A DNA stretch of 64,000 bases, taken from G965216255 sp965216255 (GTDB lineage Bacteria; Bacteroidota; Rhodothermia; Rhodothermales; Bin80). Location: NCBI GenBank assembly GCA_965216255.1, contig OZ244148.1:62001-126000 (forward strand), written 5' to 3'. Each line of letters starts with the position of its first letter. Position 1 is the stretch's first letter. Under the pieces are notes generated by a model. That model worked only from the letters and a program-made list of their open reading frames with translations. It was not told the origin of the DNA and did not search any database. Made by a program: the position numbers and the translations under genes. Shown here in pieces: positions 9,801 through 18,992 of this stretch.

Positions 9801-12800
9801 TTGCTCAGTCGCGGCAGTAAATGACCCGCTTGGATTGGCTTCAGCGGAGGCTTTGCTCAAAGATCCCGGATGGTATATCTGCTGGCTACAATTCACTATT
9901 GCTCTAGTGTCTGCCGAGGCAGCCTCCAACTCGAAGCAGTCGCAATTGGGATTGTCGGCGCTTCATATCCTCACCAGAAGTCAGGAGCCTTTGGCTGACA
10001 AACCAAGGGTGGTCGACCTTTATCGAATTCGCTTTCTGATTTATGACACTTTGAAGCGGGCAGTTGCCTTGCTTGATGACCCCGCTTGGGAAGAGGCGAT
10101 ATTGATTCTTGTCGATGTTTGCGATGCGAATTTTACGGGATTGAGCAGTCCAATTAGTCGCAGTAGATTGCTAAATCTAGTTGTAGAGACTGCAACTCCG
10201 ACGCGGGGGGTAACAGCCCTCGCTTTTGTTCATGGTGAAATCGAGAATGGCCGAGGGAGTAAGTTTTACTCAGACTTGGCGGAATTGCGGCTGATCGCTG
10301 CGCGGCTCGCATTGAAGACCAATGATCCAAGTGAGGCTCGGCGGCATTGGACTGACGTCTGTCGACTGCTCATCGGGTACGGATGGCACAAGGATACCAC
10401 AATATTTGAATTACTAGATCCGCTCCACGCTTTGATCGATGTCGATTCTGCTCGCGGTCGAAAGGCTGTCGCTGAAATACGGCCGTTATGCGAACGGGTT
10501 CTGCAACACACAGATGGAGATGGGACGTATCGTGCGCAGAGCCAATGGTGGCAGCTGCTCGCGAAAGCGGACCCTTGTGCACTTGCCCGATTAGTTCAAC
10601 CAAGATTATTGGCTTCGTGCAATGATCCAAACAGGCTGTTGCATAGTGCTCGGTCTGATTTATGGCGTGCATGGCACCACAGAGCTAATCCTATTGTTGC
10701 CGGTGTTCTGCGGCTGACGTTACAGGAGCCATTGGACATGAAAGACCGACAGGCATTGAGGCTGCTCGCAAATATCTGCGATGGGACAGGCAATGACCAG
10801 CCCTCACGACTGATGATTGCATTGATGGCGCGTGCAGACGAACGGCCAGTCAAGTACGGCGATAGCAATAGCAACGAGCTTTTGGATCTGGATAATAAGC
10901 TCGTAGACGATCTAAACTCCATTGCAGGACATGTGTGCGTACCGAGAATTGCTTCATTACCTACGACTGAATTGGTCGTCGAAGAGTCAGCCGCATTTAG
11001 TCGCCCCCCGAGGCATCGAGCGGTACCTCGCCTAATCGGTCAGGTTTACGCAGTGTTTAAACCTGGGATGGATGGCATTGCCCAGGCAATCCGTGATTGG
11101 CAAGGCCACCAGTGCGACGAGCCACTCCAAGGCCGGTCTGTGGATCGGTTTGCAAACATTCTTGGTTACCGAATCATCGAGCTCATTGAAGCGGGACGAG
11201 AAGGAGATGCTCAAACGGCTATTAGGTCAATTGCTAATGCTGGAAGGATTTTCGAAGAGCCGACGTTGCTGAAATCGCTCGCAGACGGATTTGAACGTCA
11301 AGGAAAAGTTTGCCTTGCAGCCTTGGCGTATACTTTGGTGTGGACGCGTGCGCGGGGCCAAGGTGGATGGCTGAATTTCGGAGGTGAAACAGAAATAGAA
11401 TCCCTTCGGCACGCCGCAAAACTTGATCGAGCCCTCGTATTGAGTACCATCGCAGAGGAAATTGAACGGGGATTCTTTGAACCAGTGGGGACATACGGGA
11501 TCACTCAGGCACTCATTTACGGATTCGCAAAAGGCGGACTTGGCATTTCTGATTTAACTTGTTTCGATATCTGGTATGAGGGACTGGCTGTCATTGCCAG
11601 CCGATTACCGCGCGTTGGAGAGGCCGACAATCCTGGAGATGTCTATGTAGCGCCAGACCCCGATAGCGGGGCAGACCTGCTTGGAGATATTGATATTGCA
11701 TTCGCAGCAGCGACGGTCGCTGGGTTAGCTCATCCAGGTAGGGAACAGAAGAGGCGATCGCTGTTGGGAATTCAAGTGCTTATTAGTGAGCGCGCGTCTG
11801 TCGCAATAGCGCCCTTGGGGTCTGCACTGTCTTCATTATCTGATCCGGCTACACTAACTTGGCTACTTCGTGTGATCGAAATGGCGGATGAGAAAGCGGC
11901 ACCCATAATTGCGCGATCTCGTAGCGTACTCATAAAATTGACCGAGCGTCCACACTTGACAGTCCGCGCACTTGCTCGGCGGATAATCTCTCGCGATAAT
12001 GTCCCTCTGTGTCATCCTAACGAGCCAGATCCTGAACTTCTTGATTGTGATTCCACAGGTGCACTGCTTTTCGAGGAGACTAAAGGTGCTCAGGAGGCTA
12101 CTACACCAATTGACGGGTTTATTGATTTGGTAGCAGGTGTACGTCTTTCACGAGCCGAGCGACTCCTTCCTGGCTTGGGAGACTCTGTGCGCAGAAGAGT
12201 GAAGGCACAGCTAGACGGTGAAACGCATAGGCGTCGGATTAGGGCACAACTCGACGCTTATGCGTACCGTGTGAGAGAACGTAGACCAGACGCTTTCCTA
12301 GTGTCGGAAGAGACTGTCGAAAATGCCATGCAGCGAGCTGCAACCGGGATCCGTGGGGCTTGGCTAATGAATTATGGAACAGTATCGGATCCCGTCAGAC
12401 TGGAAGAGCGCCTCGCAAATGCATTACTAGACGACCCGGCGCTTCCCTTGGCCGTGGAACGGACGCGCCAGCCACGACCAGAGATTCCCCCACCACCATC
12501 AAAGGGTGATCCGTTATGGCACACGCTGATTGAACGTGCCGAAGGCGCATCCTATGTTGAAACGGGCATTGCCTCCGCTCGCCAGGACCGTGACCGACTT
12601 TTCGCCACTATGGACATTTCGAAAAATGAAATTGTGCCAACCATTGTTGACGGACCCTACAGCGGCTGGCGATTGGTGGCTGCGGTCGAGGAGCGGGTAA
12701 TCTCCCAGCCCGACTCAATAAACAATGAGGATGATATCGCGAATCGTTTCAGGATCATTGAGTTACGCCTCGATGGGGATCGACGAGCGCTCACTCTTCC

Positions 12801-13224
12801 GCCAGTTGCAGAAGGAGATATCCAGACATGGAGGTCTACAGTTACGCCAGCCGTCTCTGAAAATCGACGAATTCGAAGTAGCCCTATTATTGGCTTCGAC
12901 TTCGACGTTCGTGCTGCTGGCGACGGTCATCTCGGGTTGGGCATCCAGAGAGGACTACTCACGCCGACCAAATTTCTTGTCGTGGCACTTGGTCTGAAAG
13001 AAAGTGCCTACTTCGTACTTGACGATGACATCGGACCAGCGCTCGCACTAATCACTTGGCGAACAGAGTACGATACCAGCGATTACTATCTTCCACTACC
13101 TCGGTTGCGCGGTGCAGGTTTGGTTCTCCGGAGCGATGTCTTCGATAGATTGGTTCGCACGGCTCAGGGGCAAATGATTTTTCGAGACTTTCTCTCGGCC
13201 CAAGTTTACCATTGTGCTTCATAA
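6853..13224 (+). CDS. Avs-like STAND NTPase with N-terminal Cap4/Mrr-like nuclease domain
   Basis: This is a 2123-residue predicted antiphage sensor-effector. Residues 1-220 form a nuclease-like domain with the family's opening motif (GYEYQDLLVAV) and a PD-(D/E)xK core ending ERIQIKH at residues 57-63. The STAND P-loop NTPase follows, with Walker A GPPGQGKT at 298-305 and Walker B VALVIDGID around 391-399. After about residue 620 there are roughly 1300 residues of helical repeats. Avs proteins of this length bind phage proteins through such repeats and then activate their nuclease. The start is GTG at 6853, with a purine-rich GGAAGAAAGAAG about 12 nt upstream. An IS1634 element begins at 13,199, so the last eight codons (QVYHCAS) are IS sequence and the native C-terminus is lost. 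Function therefore depends on how much is missing. Confidence 0.8.
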   Translation: MALAHAHKGYEYQDLLVAVRLIDRMLGSIVDVCVDKRLGPEDIFDDLTTVDDTGRRERIQIKHTGKTNQALTLATFTQKTRGLRLDRVISAALADRDRHGGRAREVLYRIVMRDKPPADSGLCSVLQPAIPDPGPFLRGMNSVRLRFCTNSLHDYFSNVIAGLTIDEADLEWVCKHLIVELDAPDASFDLLSPGPAEELLLKRVQNEVGAGVYPNTHRSVIDVAEALIRSARAARQDLVTLSSAELLRRAQLCSDFGAVARAHPVDLAIEVKRNTVVTNMVHQITAAADKGEFVLLVGPPGQGKTWICQQVVNGLSENEWLVAEHYCYLGDADGERFSRVRTESVFGSLLKQIAQSDPDLVSKQRPRFAASKQALEDAVCKALEKQSGRRVALVIDGIDHVTRVIGRSSATDPSFSMAEALAALELPRGSALIVLSQPGSHLEALKAVGSVTICVPSLTDGELRQLAFRLGILGAPPDNTDYSNDTPLLTDQRRVDKFVATLSDRSKGNALYATYLCKEALSPTTMATPSEAVSRLPQFDESLSSYYRHIYTSLGEKGDWVADVLALLDFPVSRSELKAIRPDNAHRVDEAIAILRPVLLERATQAGIRIYHESFARFLRQPFQEDENARTGLLDRIIEWLEKRGIFEDSRAYRHLLPILFEANYQNRIVDLVGRDFVVESIAAGFPKSAIIRNLATAVRSAAYIENWPAVVRYVEMSRSAEAYQEERFQSLIVSYVDVIASLLGSDSLAEKLLHDGRPTMDAQSGLQMCAALDAFGAVPPWQEYMRAYIRQHKDDHSEHRASSVRPANTDWLRGRLRLAANREIQQRISNDASTSGNSPEDSDSDLYSPLNWRLLAWQIDENQLSQGSVVETILDTLGERALVEFIEKLTHPGLACLEFAEAIAAGKASESTGNASDWARRAAECDLPHGQAWRLMALGVDSDQISRQPVQKARNDLLDLTRRVQDYSALSENGVLGEWMDACSVAAVNDPLGLASAEALLKDPGWYICWLQFTIALVSAEAASNSKQSQLGLSALHILTRSQEPLADKPRVVDLYRIRFLIYDTLKRAVALLDDPAWEEAILILVDVCDANFTGLSSPISRSRLLNLVVETATPTRGVTALAFVHGEIENGRGSKFYSDLAELRLIAARLALKTNDPSEARRHWTDVCRLLIGYGWHKDTTIFELLDPLHALIDVDSARGRKAVAEIRPLCERVLQHTDGDGTYRAQSQWWQLLAKADPCALARLVQPRLLASCNDPNRLLHSARSDLWRAWHHRANPIVAGVLRLTLQEPLDMKDRQALRLLANICDGTGNDQPSRLMIALMARADERPVKYGDSNSNELLDLDNKLVDDLNSIAGHVCVPRIASLPTTELVVEESAAFSRPPRHRAVPRLIGQVYAVFKPGMDGIAQAIRDWQGHQCDEPLQGRSVDRFANILGYRIIELIEAGREGDAQTAIRSIANAGRIFEEPTLLKSLADGFERQGKVCLAALAYTLVWTRARGQGGWLNFGGETEIESLRHAAKLDRALVLSTIAEEIERGFFEPVGTYGITQALIYGFAKGGLGISDLTCFDIWYEGLAVIASRLPRVGEADNPGDVYVAPDPDSGADLLGDIDIAFAAATVAGLAHPGREQKRRSLLGIQVLISERASVAIAPLGSALSSLSDPATLTWLLRVIEMADEKAAPIIARSRSVLIKLTERPHLTVRALARRIISRDNVPLCHPNEPDPELLDCDSTGALLFEETKGAQEATTPIDGFIDLVAGVRLSRAERLLPGLGDSVRRRVKAQLDGETHRRRIRAQLDAYAYRVRERRPDAFLVSEETVENAMQRAATGIRGAWLMNYGTVSDPVRLEERLANALLDDPALPLAVERTRQPRPEIPPPPSKGDPLWHTLIERAEGASYVETGIASARQDRDRLFATMDISKNEIVPTIVDGPYSGWRLVAAVEERVISQPDSINNEDDIANRFRIIELRLDGDRRALTLPPVAEGDIQTWRSTVTPAVSENRRIRSSPIIGFDFDVRAAGDGHLGLGIQRGLLTPTKFLVVALGLKESAYFVLDDDIGPALALITWRTEYDTSDYYLPLPRLRGAGLVLRSDVFDRLVRTAQGQMIFRDFLSAQVYHCAS

Positions 13225-13506
13225 CAGGTTGTAAAGTAGAGACATGAGAATTGTTCTGGCACAACAAATGGCCGCCAAGTGAGGTTTTATGCCTTAGGTC
13301 ATATGATCGTCTTGTGCATGGCCAAGGGCAGTGGATCGATGCACAAGGCATCGTAAATGGCCCTTAGTTCCATATCCGGCTGCGAGCTGGTGCGGACATG
13401 GAGTGTGCGTGCCTCCTTGCGCTCGAAGATGCTGGTCGTGCGAACCTGACGACGAAGGATCCTCCTGAGTGTCGTCCAGCTGAAGCGTAGTCCTTTCTGG
13501 CGCAGA
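13199..13506 (-). pseudogene. IS1634 copy 1, piece 1 of 4 (transposase 3' end and IS terminus)
   Basis: The IS terminus CCCAAGTTTACCATT begins at 13,199, and the transposase stop codon is at 13,299-13,301. The sequence matches the 3' end of the intact copy at 23,465 almost base for base. It ends at the 8-bp GGCGCAGA duplication (13,499-13,506) made by IS66 copy 1 and resumes at 21,018. TCGG precedes the terminus, but the partner duplication at the far end is lost. Confidence 0.88.
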
Positions 13507-13624
13507 GTAAGCGTCCGGTGAAGTACAGGTCAGCGGCAGCTACAGGTGTGCCGATGGGTACAGGACGGCTGGAAGGCGGAGAGCAGGTGGGCTTGCCGGA
13601 TCCGGCACACTCGGCGCTTGGCAG

Positions 13625-15109
13625 CTATGCCGCCTTGTTTTTGTCAGCTTGCCGTGCCTTCTGCCAATGATGAGGCAAGAGGTCAGCTACGCGCCTGGCC
13701 GGATGCGTCGGGATGCGCTCGAACACGTCCGTGAGCCACTCCTGGGGATTGATACCGTGTAGCTTGCACGTGCCAAGTAGCGAATAGACCACGGCTGCCC
13801 GCTGGGCCGCATCATGTGATCCCGCGAACAGGTAATTCTTGCGGCCGATAACCAACGGCCGCAGGGCATTTTCAATGAGGTTATTGTCCAGCTCCACGCG
13901 CCCCTCATCCAGGTATCGGGTCAGCCTTTTCCAAAGGCCGAGCGTATAGTTGATCGCCTGGCCCCAAGGACTCTTGGGCAACCCCCCGTTCGCCTCCAGC
14001 CAGGGCTTCAGCGCTTCCAGTACAGGCCGGGCCTCTTCCTGACGTACCTCGCGCCGACGTTCCGCACTGGCACCCTCCTCTCGCAGCCTGCGCTCTATGG
14101 CGTAGAGTCGCCTGATCTTTGTCAACACGTGCTCGGCCTTCTCCGGTTCGTAGCTACGACAGTCGTAGAACTTGCGTCTCGCATGCGCCATGCATCCGTA
14201 GACCGTCATAGACGGATGCGCATCGAAGACGTTGTAGGCCACATACCCGTTCGTCTGCAACGTTCCCGCATACCCACCCAAGAACGCCACCGGACCTGCA
14301 CGGGCACGGCTCTTGCGATACTCCATCACAAACAGCTTCTGCTCCGGAGTGTGGTACACCCAGTAAAAACCCCGATGGGTCTTGCCCTTCTTCTTTCGAT
14401 CCTGGACCTGGATACGCGTCTCATCCGCCTGCAGATACCCGCTTAAGAGCGCCTCCTGCTTGAGTGCATCATACAGCGGCCCAAGGTGCCACGCCGACTG
14501 CGCTATCCAGCCTCCCAGCGTGGACTTGGCAATTTCAATGCCTTCCCGCCGGAAACGCTGCTGCTGCCGGTACAGGGGCAAGTGGTCACAGTACTTGTTA
14601 ACCACCACATCGGCCAACAATCCCGGTCCGGCCATGCCCTTGTCCACCAGCCGCGGAGGCAACTCGGCGATGATGACGCCGCTGTCCTCATCGGTCGGGT
14701 TCACGTACTTGGGGCGATGAATCTCGACCACCTTTATCATGCTGGGCACGATCTCCAGGTACTGCGTCTTCACCATGCCGATGCAAATGAGACCTGTCGT
14801 GTCCTCTTCAGGCTGGATTACGATCGTCTCGCGGGGCAGGTGATCCGGCAGATCCTCGAAGTCCAGACGCCGCTTGGCCTTGCGCCGCTTCCGCTTCGGC
14901 TGATCCGTCTCGGGCTCGGGCGGCAGGGGCACCTCGACCTCCATGTCGTCAAACAAGAGGCCCTGCTGCGCCTCCGGCCCCAGTACATACCTTTCGCTCC
15001 TGGAGCCAAAGAGCAGGCGGAGGGCTTCAGCCAACTGTTTGTCCTTGCTCTCCAATTTCACCTGCAGCCGGCTGTTCTCTTCGCTCAGCTGATTGATTAC
15101 CTCGGACAG
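13625..15109 (-). CDS. tnpC: IS66 transposase TnpC, exon 2
   Basis: This is the DDE transposase of IS66. It contains an N-terminal coiled coil (LSEENSRLQVKLESKDKQL), the zinc-binding/HTH region and a catalytic domain with SGYLQADETRIQV and VYGCMAHARRKFYD, then LDNNLIENALRPLVIGRKNY near the end. The frame continues upstream of the first internal ATG to 15,109, where intron A ends. The first 30 codons lie at 20,146-20,236. Joining the two gives LQQNAS-LSEVINQ, matching the uninterrupted copy at 36,061-36,241. A functional protein needs splicing of the whole tract. Confidence 0.9.
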   Translation of the reverse strand: MSEVINQLSEENSRLQVKLESKDKQLAEALRLLFGSRSERYVLGPEAQQGLLFDDMEVEVPLPPEPETDQPKRKRRKAKRRLDFEDLPDHLPRETIVIQPEEDTTGLICIGMVKTQYLEIVPSMIKVVEIHRPKYVNPTDEDSGVIIAELPPRLVDKGMAGPGLLADVVVNKYCDHLPLYRQQQRFRREGIEIAKSTLGGWIAQSAWHLGPLYDALKQEALLSGYLQADETRIQVQDRKKKGKTHRGFYWVYHTPEQKLFVMEYRKSRARAGPVAFLGGYAGTLQTNGYVAYNVFDAHPSMTVYGCMAHARRKFYDCRSYEPEKAEHVLTKIRRLYAIERRLREEGASAERRREVRQEEARPVLEALKPWLEANGGLPKSPWGQAINYTLGLWKRLTRYLDEGRVELDNNLIENALRPLVIGRKNYLFAGSHDAAQRAAVVYSLLGTCKLHGINPQEWLTDVFERIPTHPARRVADLLPHHWQKARQADKNKAA

Positions 15110-15212
15110 GTAGAGTCGACGGGCGGCGCGTTACTCCCATTAGGAGCACGTTTCCGCCCGCCGCTCATCAAACCGGACGTGCAGAATTACCGCATCCGGC
15201 TTTCAGACAAGA

Positions 15213-16553
15213 TCATGTTTTCGCCCACGGAAGGCCCTTGGTCGTTGGCTCAAGGCATATCAAGCCATACTTCTTGTATAGCTCTTCGTGTGGGAAGCGC
15301 GCCCACCCCCCGGACTGAACCTTGTGCTTGCGACAGAGCCACTGGCGAATCCGCTTCTTCATGTGTGCATCTATGCCTGCATAGGCGGGATTGACTTGTC
15401 CAAGTCGGAAGTAGTTGGCCCATCCGGTCGATAACCAGTTAAGGCGTGGTACCATCTCCTCTATGGACAGCAGTCCGTGCCTTGCCGCCGTTTGCTCACT
15501 GATCCTGCGGCATATGCTCTGGACACTCTTCTTGCTCGGGCGAGTCCCTATATAGGATCCTCTGCCGCCCGGACGAAAGTTGCGCCCAATCCGGTACCCA
15601 AGGAACTCAAACGGTTCTTCGGGGCACCGGACGCATCGGGTCTTCCTTGCGTTGACCGGGAGTTTCAGCCGTTGCATTATGGTCTCCACCGCTTCCAGCA
15701 TCGCTGTACCATCGGCCTTTCCGAGTACCACAAAATCATCGGCGTAGTTCACGATCGACGCTTGGAAGCGCCGGGCATAGCCCAGCAGCTTCCAGGCAAT
15801 GAGAAAACGGCGCATGTAGATGTTGCTCAGCAAAGGAGAGATTGGCGCGCCTTGCGGCGTACCCTTTCCTTCCTTCCGAGCCCGGTTCGTCAGGCGTTTG
15901 CCTGCCTTACCGTCATCTTCCACTACCGGCATCACCAGCCATGACTTGATGAGTTCGAGCATCCGACCATCGCTGATGCGACGCGCCAGAGACTTCATCA
16001 TCTTGTCATGCGGTATCTCACCAAAGTAGTTCGACAGGTCTGCATCAACCACTTCCCGGCGGCCCGTATTTACGAGCCTGTGGACGCGATTGACCGCTTC
16101 CTGTGCGCCACGTCCCTTCCGATAGGCATATTGCTCCTCTTGTAAATCCGCTTCAAAGATCGGCTCCAGCACCAGCATGGCCGATGTCTGCGCGACCCTG
16201 TCACGAATACAGGGAATGCCTAACGGCCGGAACTTGCCTGGCTGCTTCTTCGGGATCAGTACCTGACGTACCGCACGCGGTTTGTACGTACCCTCCCTTA
16301 GATCCCGCGCCAGTTCCCCCAGCCATCGATTTATGCCGTGCGCTTCAATGTCTCGAAAGGTCTCTCCATCCACACCGGCACTGCCGCCGTTACAGCGTAC
16401 TTGTTGCCAGGCTGCGAACAAGAAATCCTTCCTCCACACTTTGTCACACAATGCATGGAAACGACGCTTGGGGTCTTCCTTCGCTTTGACATGTAATACG
16501 CGCTGGAGGTCCCGAACTGATTCTGATCCTGTTAGACTTGCGTCAGTAACCAT
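15213..16553 (-). CDS. ltrA: Group II intron-encoded reverse transcriptase/maturase
   Basis: The 446-residue protein starts at the ATG at 16,553, which has GGGGGAAAGG about 3 nt upstream; an in-frame ATG 57 nt earlier lacks such a site. RT domains 1-7 run to about residue 300, with IVNYADDFVVLG holding the catalytic YADD and GTPQGAPISPLLSNIYM the RT-4 block. The maturase (GIIM) domain contains NWLSTGWANYFRLG. The protein ends soon after with no HNH endonuclease domain. It would bind domain IV, aid splicing and reverse-transcribe the intron. It is the only maturase gene left in the window, so the ORF-less introns B, C, E and F would need it or another one in trans. Confidence 0.94.
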   Translation of the reverse strand: MVTDASLTGSESVRDLQRVLHVKAKEDPKRRFHALCDKVWRKDFLFAAWQQVRCNGGSAGVDGETFRDIEAHGINRWLGELARDLREGTYKPRAVRQVLIPKKQPGKFRPLGIPCIRDRVAQTSAMLVLEPIFEADLQEEQYAYRKGRGAQEAVNRVHRLVNTGRREVVDADLSNYFGEIPHDKMMKSLARRISDGRMLELIKSWLVMPVVEDDGKAGKRLTNRARKEGKGTPQGAPISPLLSNIYMRRFLIAWKLLGYARRFQASIVNYADDFVVLGKADGTAMLEAVETIMQRLKLPVNARKTRCVRCPEEPFEFLGYRIGRNFRPGGRGSYIGTRPSKKSVQSICRRISEQTAARHGLLSIEEMVPRLNWLSTGWANYFRLGQVNPAYAGIDAHMKKRIRQWLCRKHKVQSGGWARFPHEELYKKYGLICLEPTTKGLPWAKT

Positions 16554-16713
16554 TGCCTTTCCCCCTTTGCGTATTGCTCTTGAATGAGGGTCCCTTTCCT
16601 CGACGAGCATTACCCCGCGTCACAGGTACTACGGACCCATCCGCCACCCTGACGGCCCAATCTGTCCCTTGCGGGAAATCGGTTGGCTTACGTGTGCCTC
16701 CGGCAGGGCTTCC

Positions 16714-16940
16714 CGTGTTGCTACTTTTCCCATCTTGCATGCATGCCAGTGCCACTACCCCGGCGGAAGTAATCTGGTGCTTGTGTCGTTCTCTTCCCAG
16801 ACTACCGGCGGCCTTCCCCTTACCAACGGAGGGTCGGCTTCCGCATTGCATGTTTCGAGGCCTGCTCGGCATTCACTACGCGTTCCGGCCTGCATGCTCG
16901 CTGAATCGCCTAAGCGACCCTTTACCAAAGTGCTTCAGCT
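16714..16940 (-). repeat. 227-nt segment of intron A, right member of a direct duplication
   Basis: The segment is nearly identical (about two differences) to 19,817-20,043. In an uninterrupted intron A it would occur once. It lies just downstream, in the transcribed sense, of the 3' end of intron B1. Confidence 0.88.
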
Positions 16941-17663
16941 ATCGCGGTAGGCCCCGGGTTTCCCCGGGGCCCCCGCACAGATCCGGACGTGCCCGCTAAG
17001 GCATCCGGCTCCTCCCTCAGGTCGCGCCGCCGCGCATGACGTTAATGGGCCGGCTAACCAACCCATAGCCGTAACCGAACCATCCCATGTGACACACGAA
17101 GTCCGGCTCTGCGTCCGTAGAGTCGGCGGGAGGCGCACCTGCCTTAGGATCCGGTGGCTTGTCCGTCGCTTTCGCTCCGGGCCGCAGTCCGGCTTCCCTA
17201 ACCGTGTTTCCTCCCGCCGCTCACCGAACCGGGCGTGCGGCACTACCGCACCCGGCTCTCCAGGCGGATCATGCAACTCGCACTCGGACAACGGCGTCGC
17301 CCCATGGAGCTTCTCCTGTTCAAAGACTTGCACGGTCCCTGTTTCCACTCCATGACTTGAGTCCGGTGATCATCAGGCCTGTTTACGCCCTGATAACACC
17401 CCGTGGCGTGCCTAGCATGCCACATGGCTCCTTCACTTTCGCATGTGATGCCGCCGAGGTCTCCGACCATTTACCGGTTTAGTAGGTCTCTGCCAATGCC
17501 GTGGCCTTTCCCTCTACGAACATCGCTCCGCACCTGCGGCCCCTTTCCTCCACGGGCATTACCCCATCTCTACGGTACTACGGGCCACTCCGCCACCCTC
17601 TCGGCCCGGCCTGACCCTTGCGGGCTTCCGGTTGGTGTGTGCTACACCGCCGTCAGGGCTTCC

Positions 17664-18992
17664 ATCGATCGGGATAGGTGGGGGCCTCACGGCCCCCACC
17701 CCCCCACACCACCGTGCGTACGGGTCCGTACACGGCGGTTCAATGGACTTGAGCAAACCGACTTGGGTGCCAGGGCCACCAGGCCGCTACGTGCCGGGAG
17801 TTCGGATTCGGGTTGCGCCGTGCGAACTTCGGTCCCTTCCCCACGGGCACCGCCGGATTCACCGGGGCTGTCCCACGCAAAAGGCAGCGTTAGCTGGATT
17901 TTCTGCCGCATTGCTCGCATGAGCTTGCCGTCCTACTATCCCTGTCCATTGTTCGGGCCTTCGTCGGCTAAGCCGACTACTATGCCCTCTGCTGACTTCT
18001 GCGTTGCGGTCACGTGCCTTACGACACGTTCAGTCCGGCTTAGCCGGACACAACGCAGATCTCCCAGGGTAAGACCAACCGCCTTCCCCGCACACCTGCC
18101 GAATCTACCACCCCGACGCATAGATGACGCGGACTTTGCGATAACCGGCTCGCTCGTCCGATCGGGTAGGCCTCGTATTCGGTTCTTGTTCATCAGGTCG
18201 CGGGTTTGCTACACGCTTCCTTCAGACCCCGCCTCACGACGACGCCCTTGCGCTTCGCTAATCCTTCGCCGCCATCTGGCTGGATAGAGGACTTGCACCT
18301 CCAAGCTGTTGATCATGCCTGGCACACCGGTAGGCCCCGGGTTTCCCCGGGCCCCCCGCACAGATCCGGACGTGCCCGTTAAGGCATCCGGCTCCTCCCT
18401 CAGGTCGCGCCGCCGCGCATGACGTTAATGGGCCGGCTAACCAACCCATAGCCGTAACCGAACCATCCCATGTGACACACGAAGTCCGGCTCTGCGTCCG
18501 GCGTGTGTTGGGTTGTCCGATTTCCCCTCGGGTGCGACGCTTCGCTCCACCAACTCCGCCGCACGATCCTCCGCGCTTTGTTCGCCGGCTTCATCGCTAC
18601 TATCATCGCATCTGACTCCTCCTCGCCGTTCATCCTCCGCTCGGCAATGCCTTGGCTTTGGCGGCCCCGCCCTAAGCGCTGGGCAGCGAGGAGGCCTCCC
18701 AGGTCCCAACCTTGTACGTACATACGTGCCTGAGTTCTTGGACGCCGCGGAGCCCTCTTGAACCTCACCATATCGGTCCAATCAGTATTGCCTTCAGCCA
18801 ACACGAGGACTTCGGCACTCCGAACAATGGTCCTTTCGGCGCTCATTAGCTCTGCCCATATGCACCCCTGCCGACGCTTCGCCCGTTCCCTCACGAGAAC
18901 GACCGCACGGCTTGGGGAGAGATATGGATTGGTTATATCCTTTACCACAGAGGACTTACACCTCCTGTACTTGGCCAGTTAGCCTGGCGCAC
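17664..18992 (-). ncRNA. Group II intron B2 (ORF-less, 669 nt) interrupted by intron E
   Basis: The 5' end GTGCGCCAGG reads down from 18,992. The 3' end is CTACCG, then intron E, then CGAT finishing at 17,664. Without E it is 669 nt. The flanks GCAACACG and GGAAGCCCTG rejoin intron C exactly as seen in the uninterrupted copy at 26,430. Domain V lies near 18,360-18,400. Long minus-strand frames in this stretch are structured RNA sequence, not genes. Confidence 0.83.
17668..18327 (-). ncRNA. Group II intron E (ORF-less, 660 nt), innermost
   Basis: The 5' end is GTGTGCCAGGCATGATC, reading down from 18,327 (GTGYG). The domain V-like hairpin GAACCGCCGTGTACGG...CACGGTGGT lies near 17,700-17,745. 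The 3' end is CCTATCCCGAT, finishing at 17,668. It sits four bases before the 3' end of B2, and removing it gives CTACCG-CGAT, identical to the B1 3' end. The sequence differs from types A, B and C. No maturase gene remains. Confidence 0.78.

Noticed and set aside
17403..18287. A 294-codon plus-strand frame as a gene
   Set aside because: It lies antisense to nested group II introns, its codon pattern follows RNA hairpins, and no start signal or family resemblance is visible.
18400..18948. A 182-codon minus-strand frame as an intron-encoded protein
   Set aside because: Nearly the same frame recurs in B1 and B2 because the RNA structure is conserved; there is no RT or endonuclease motif.
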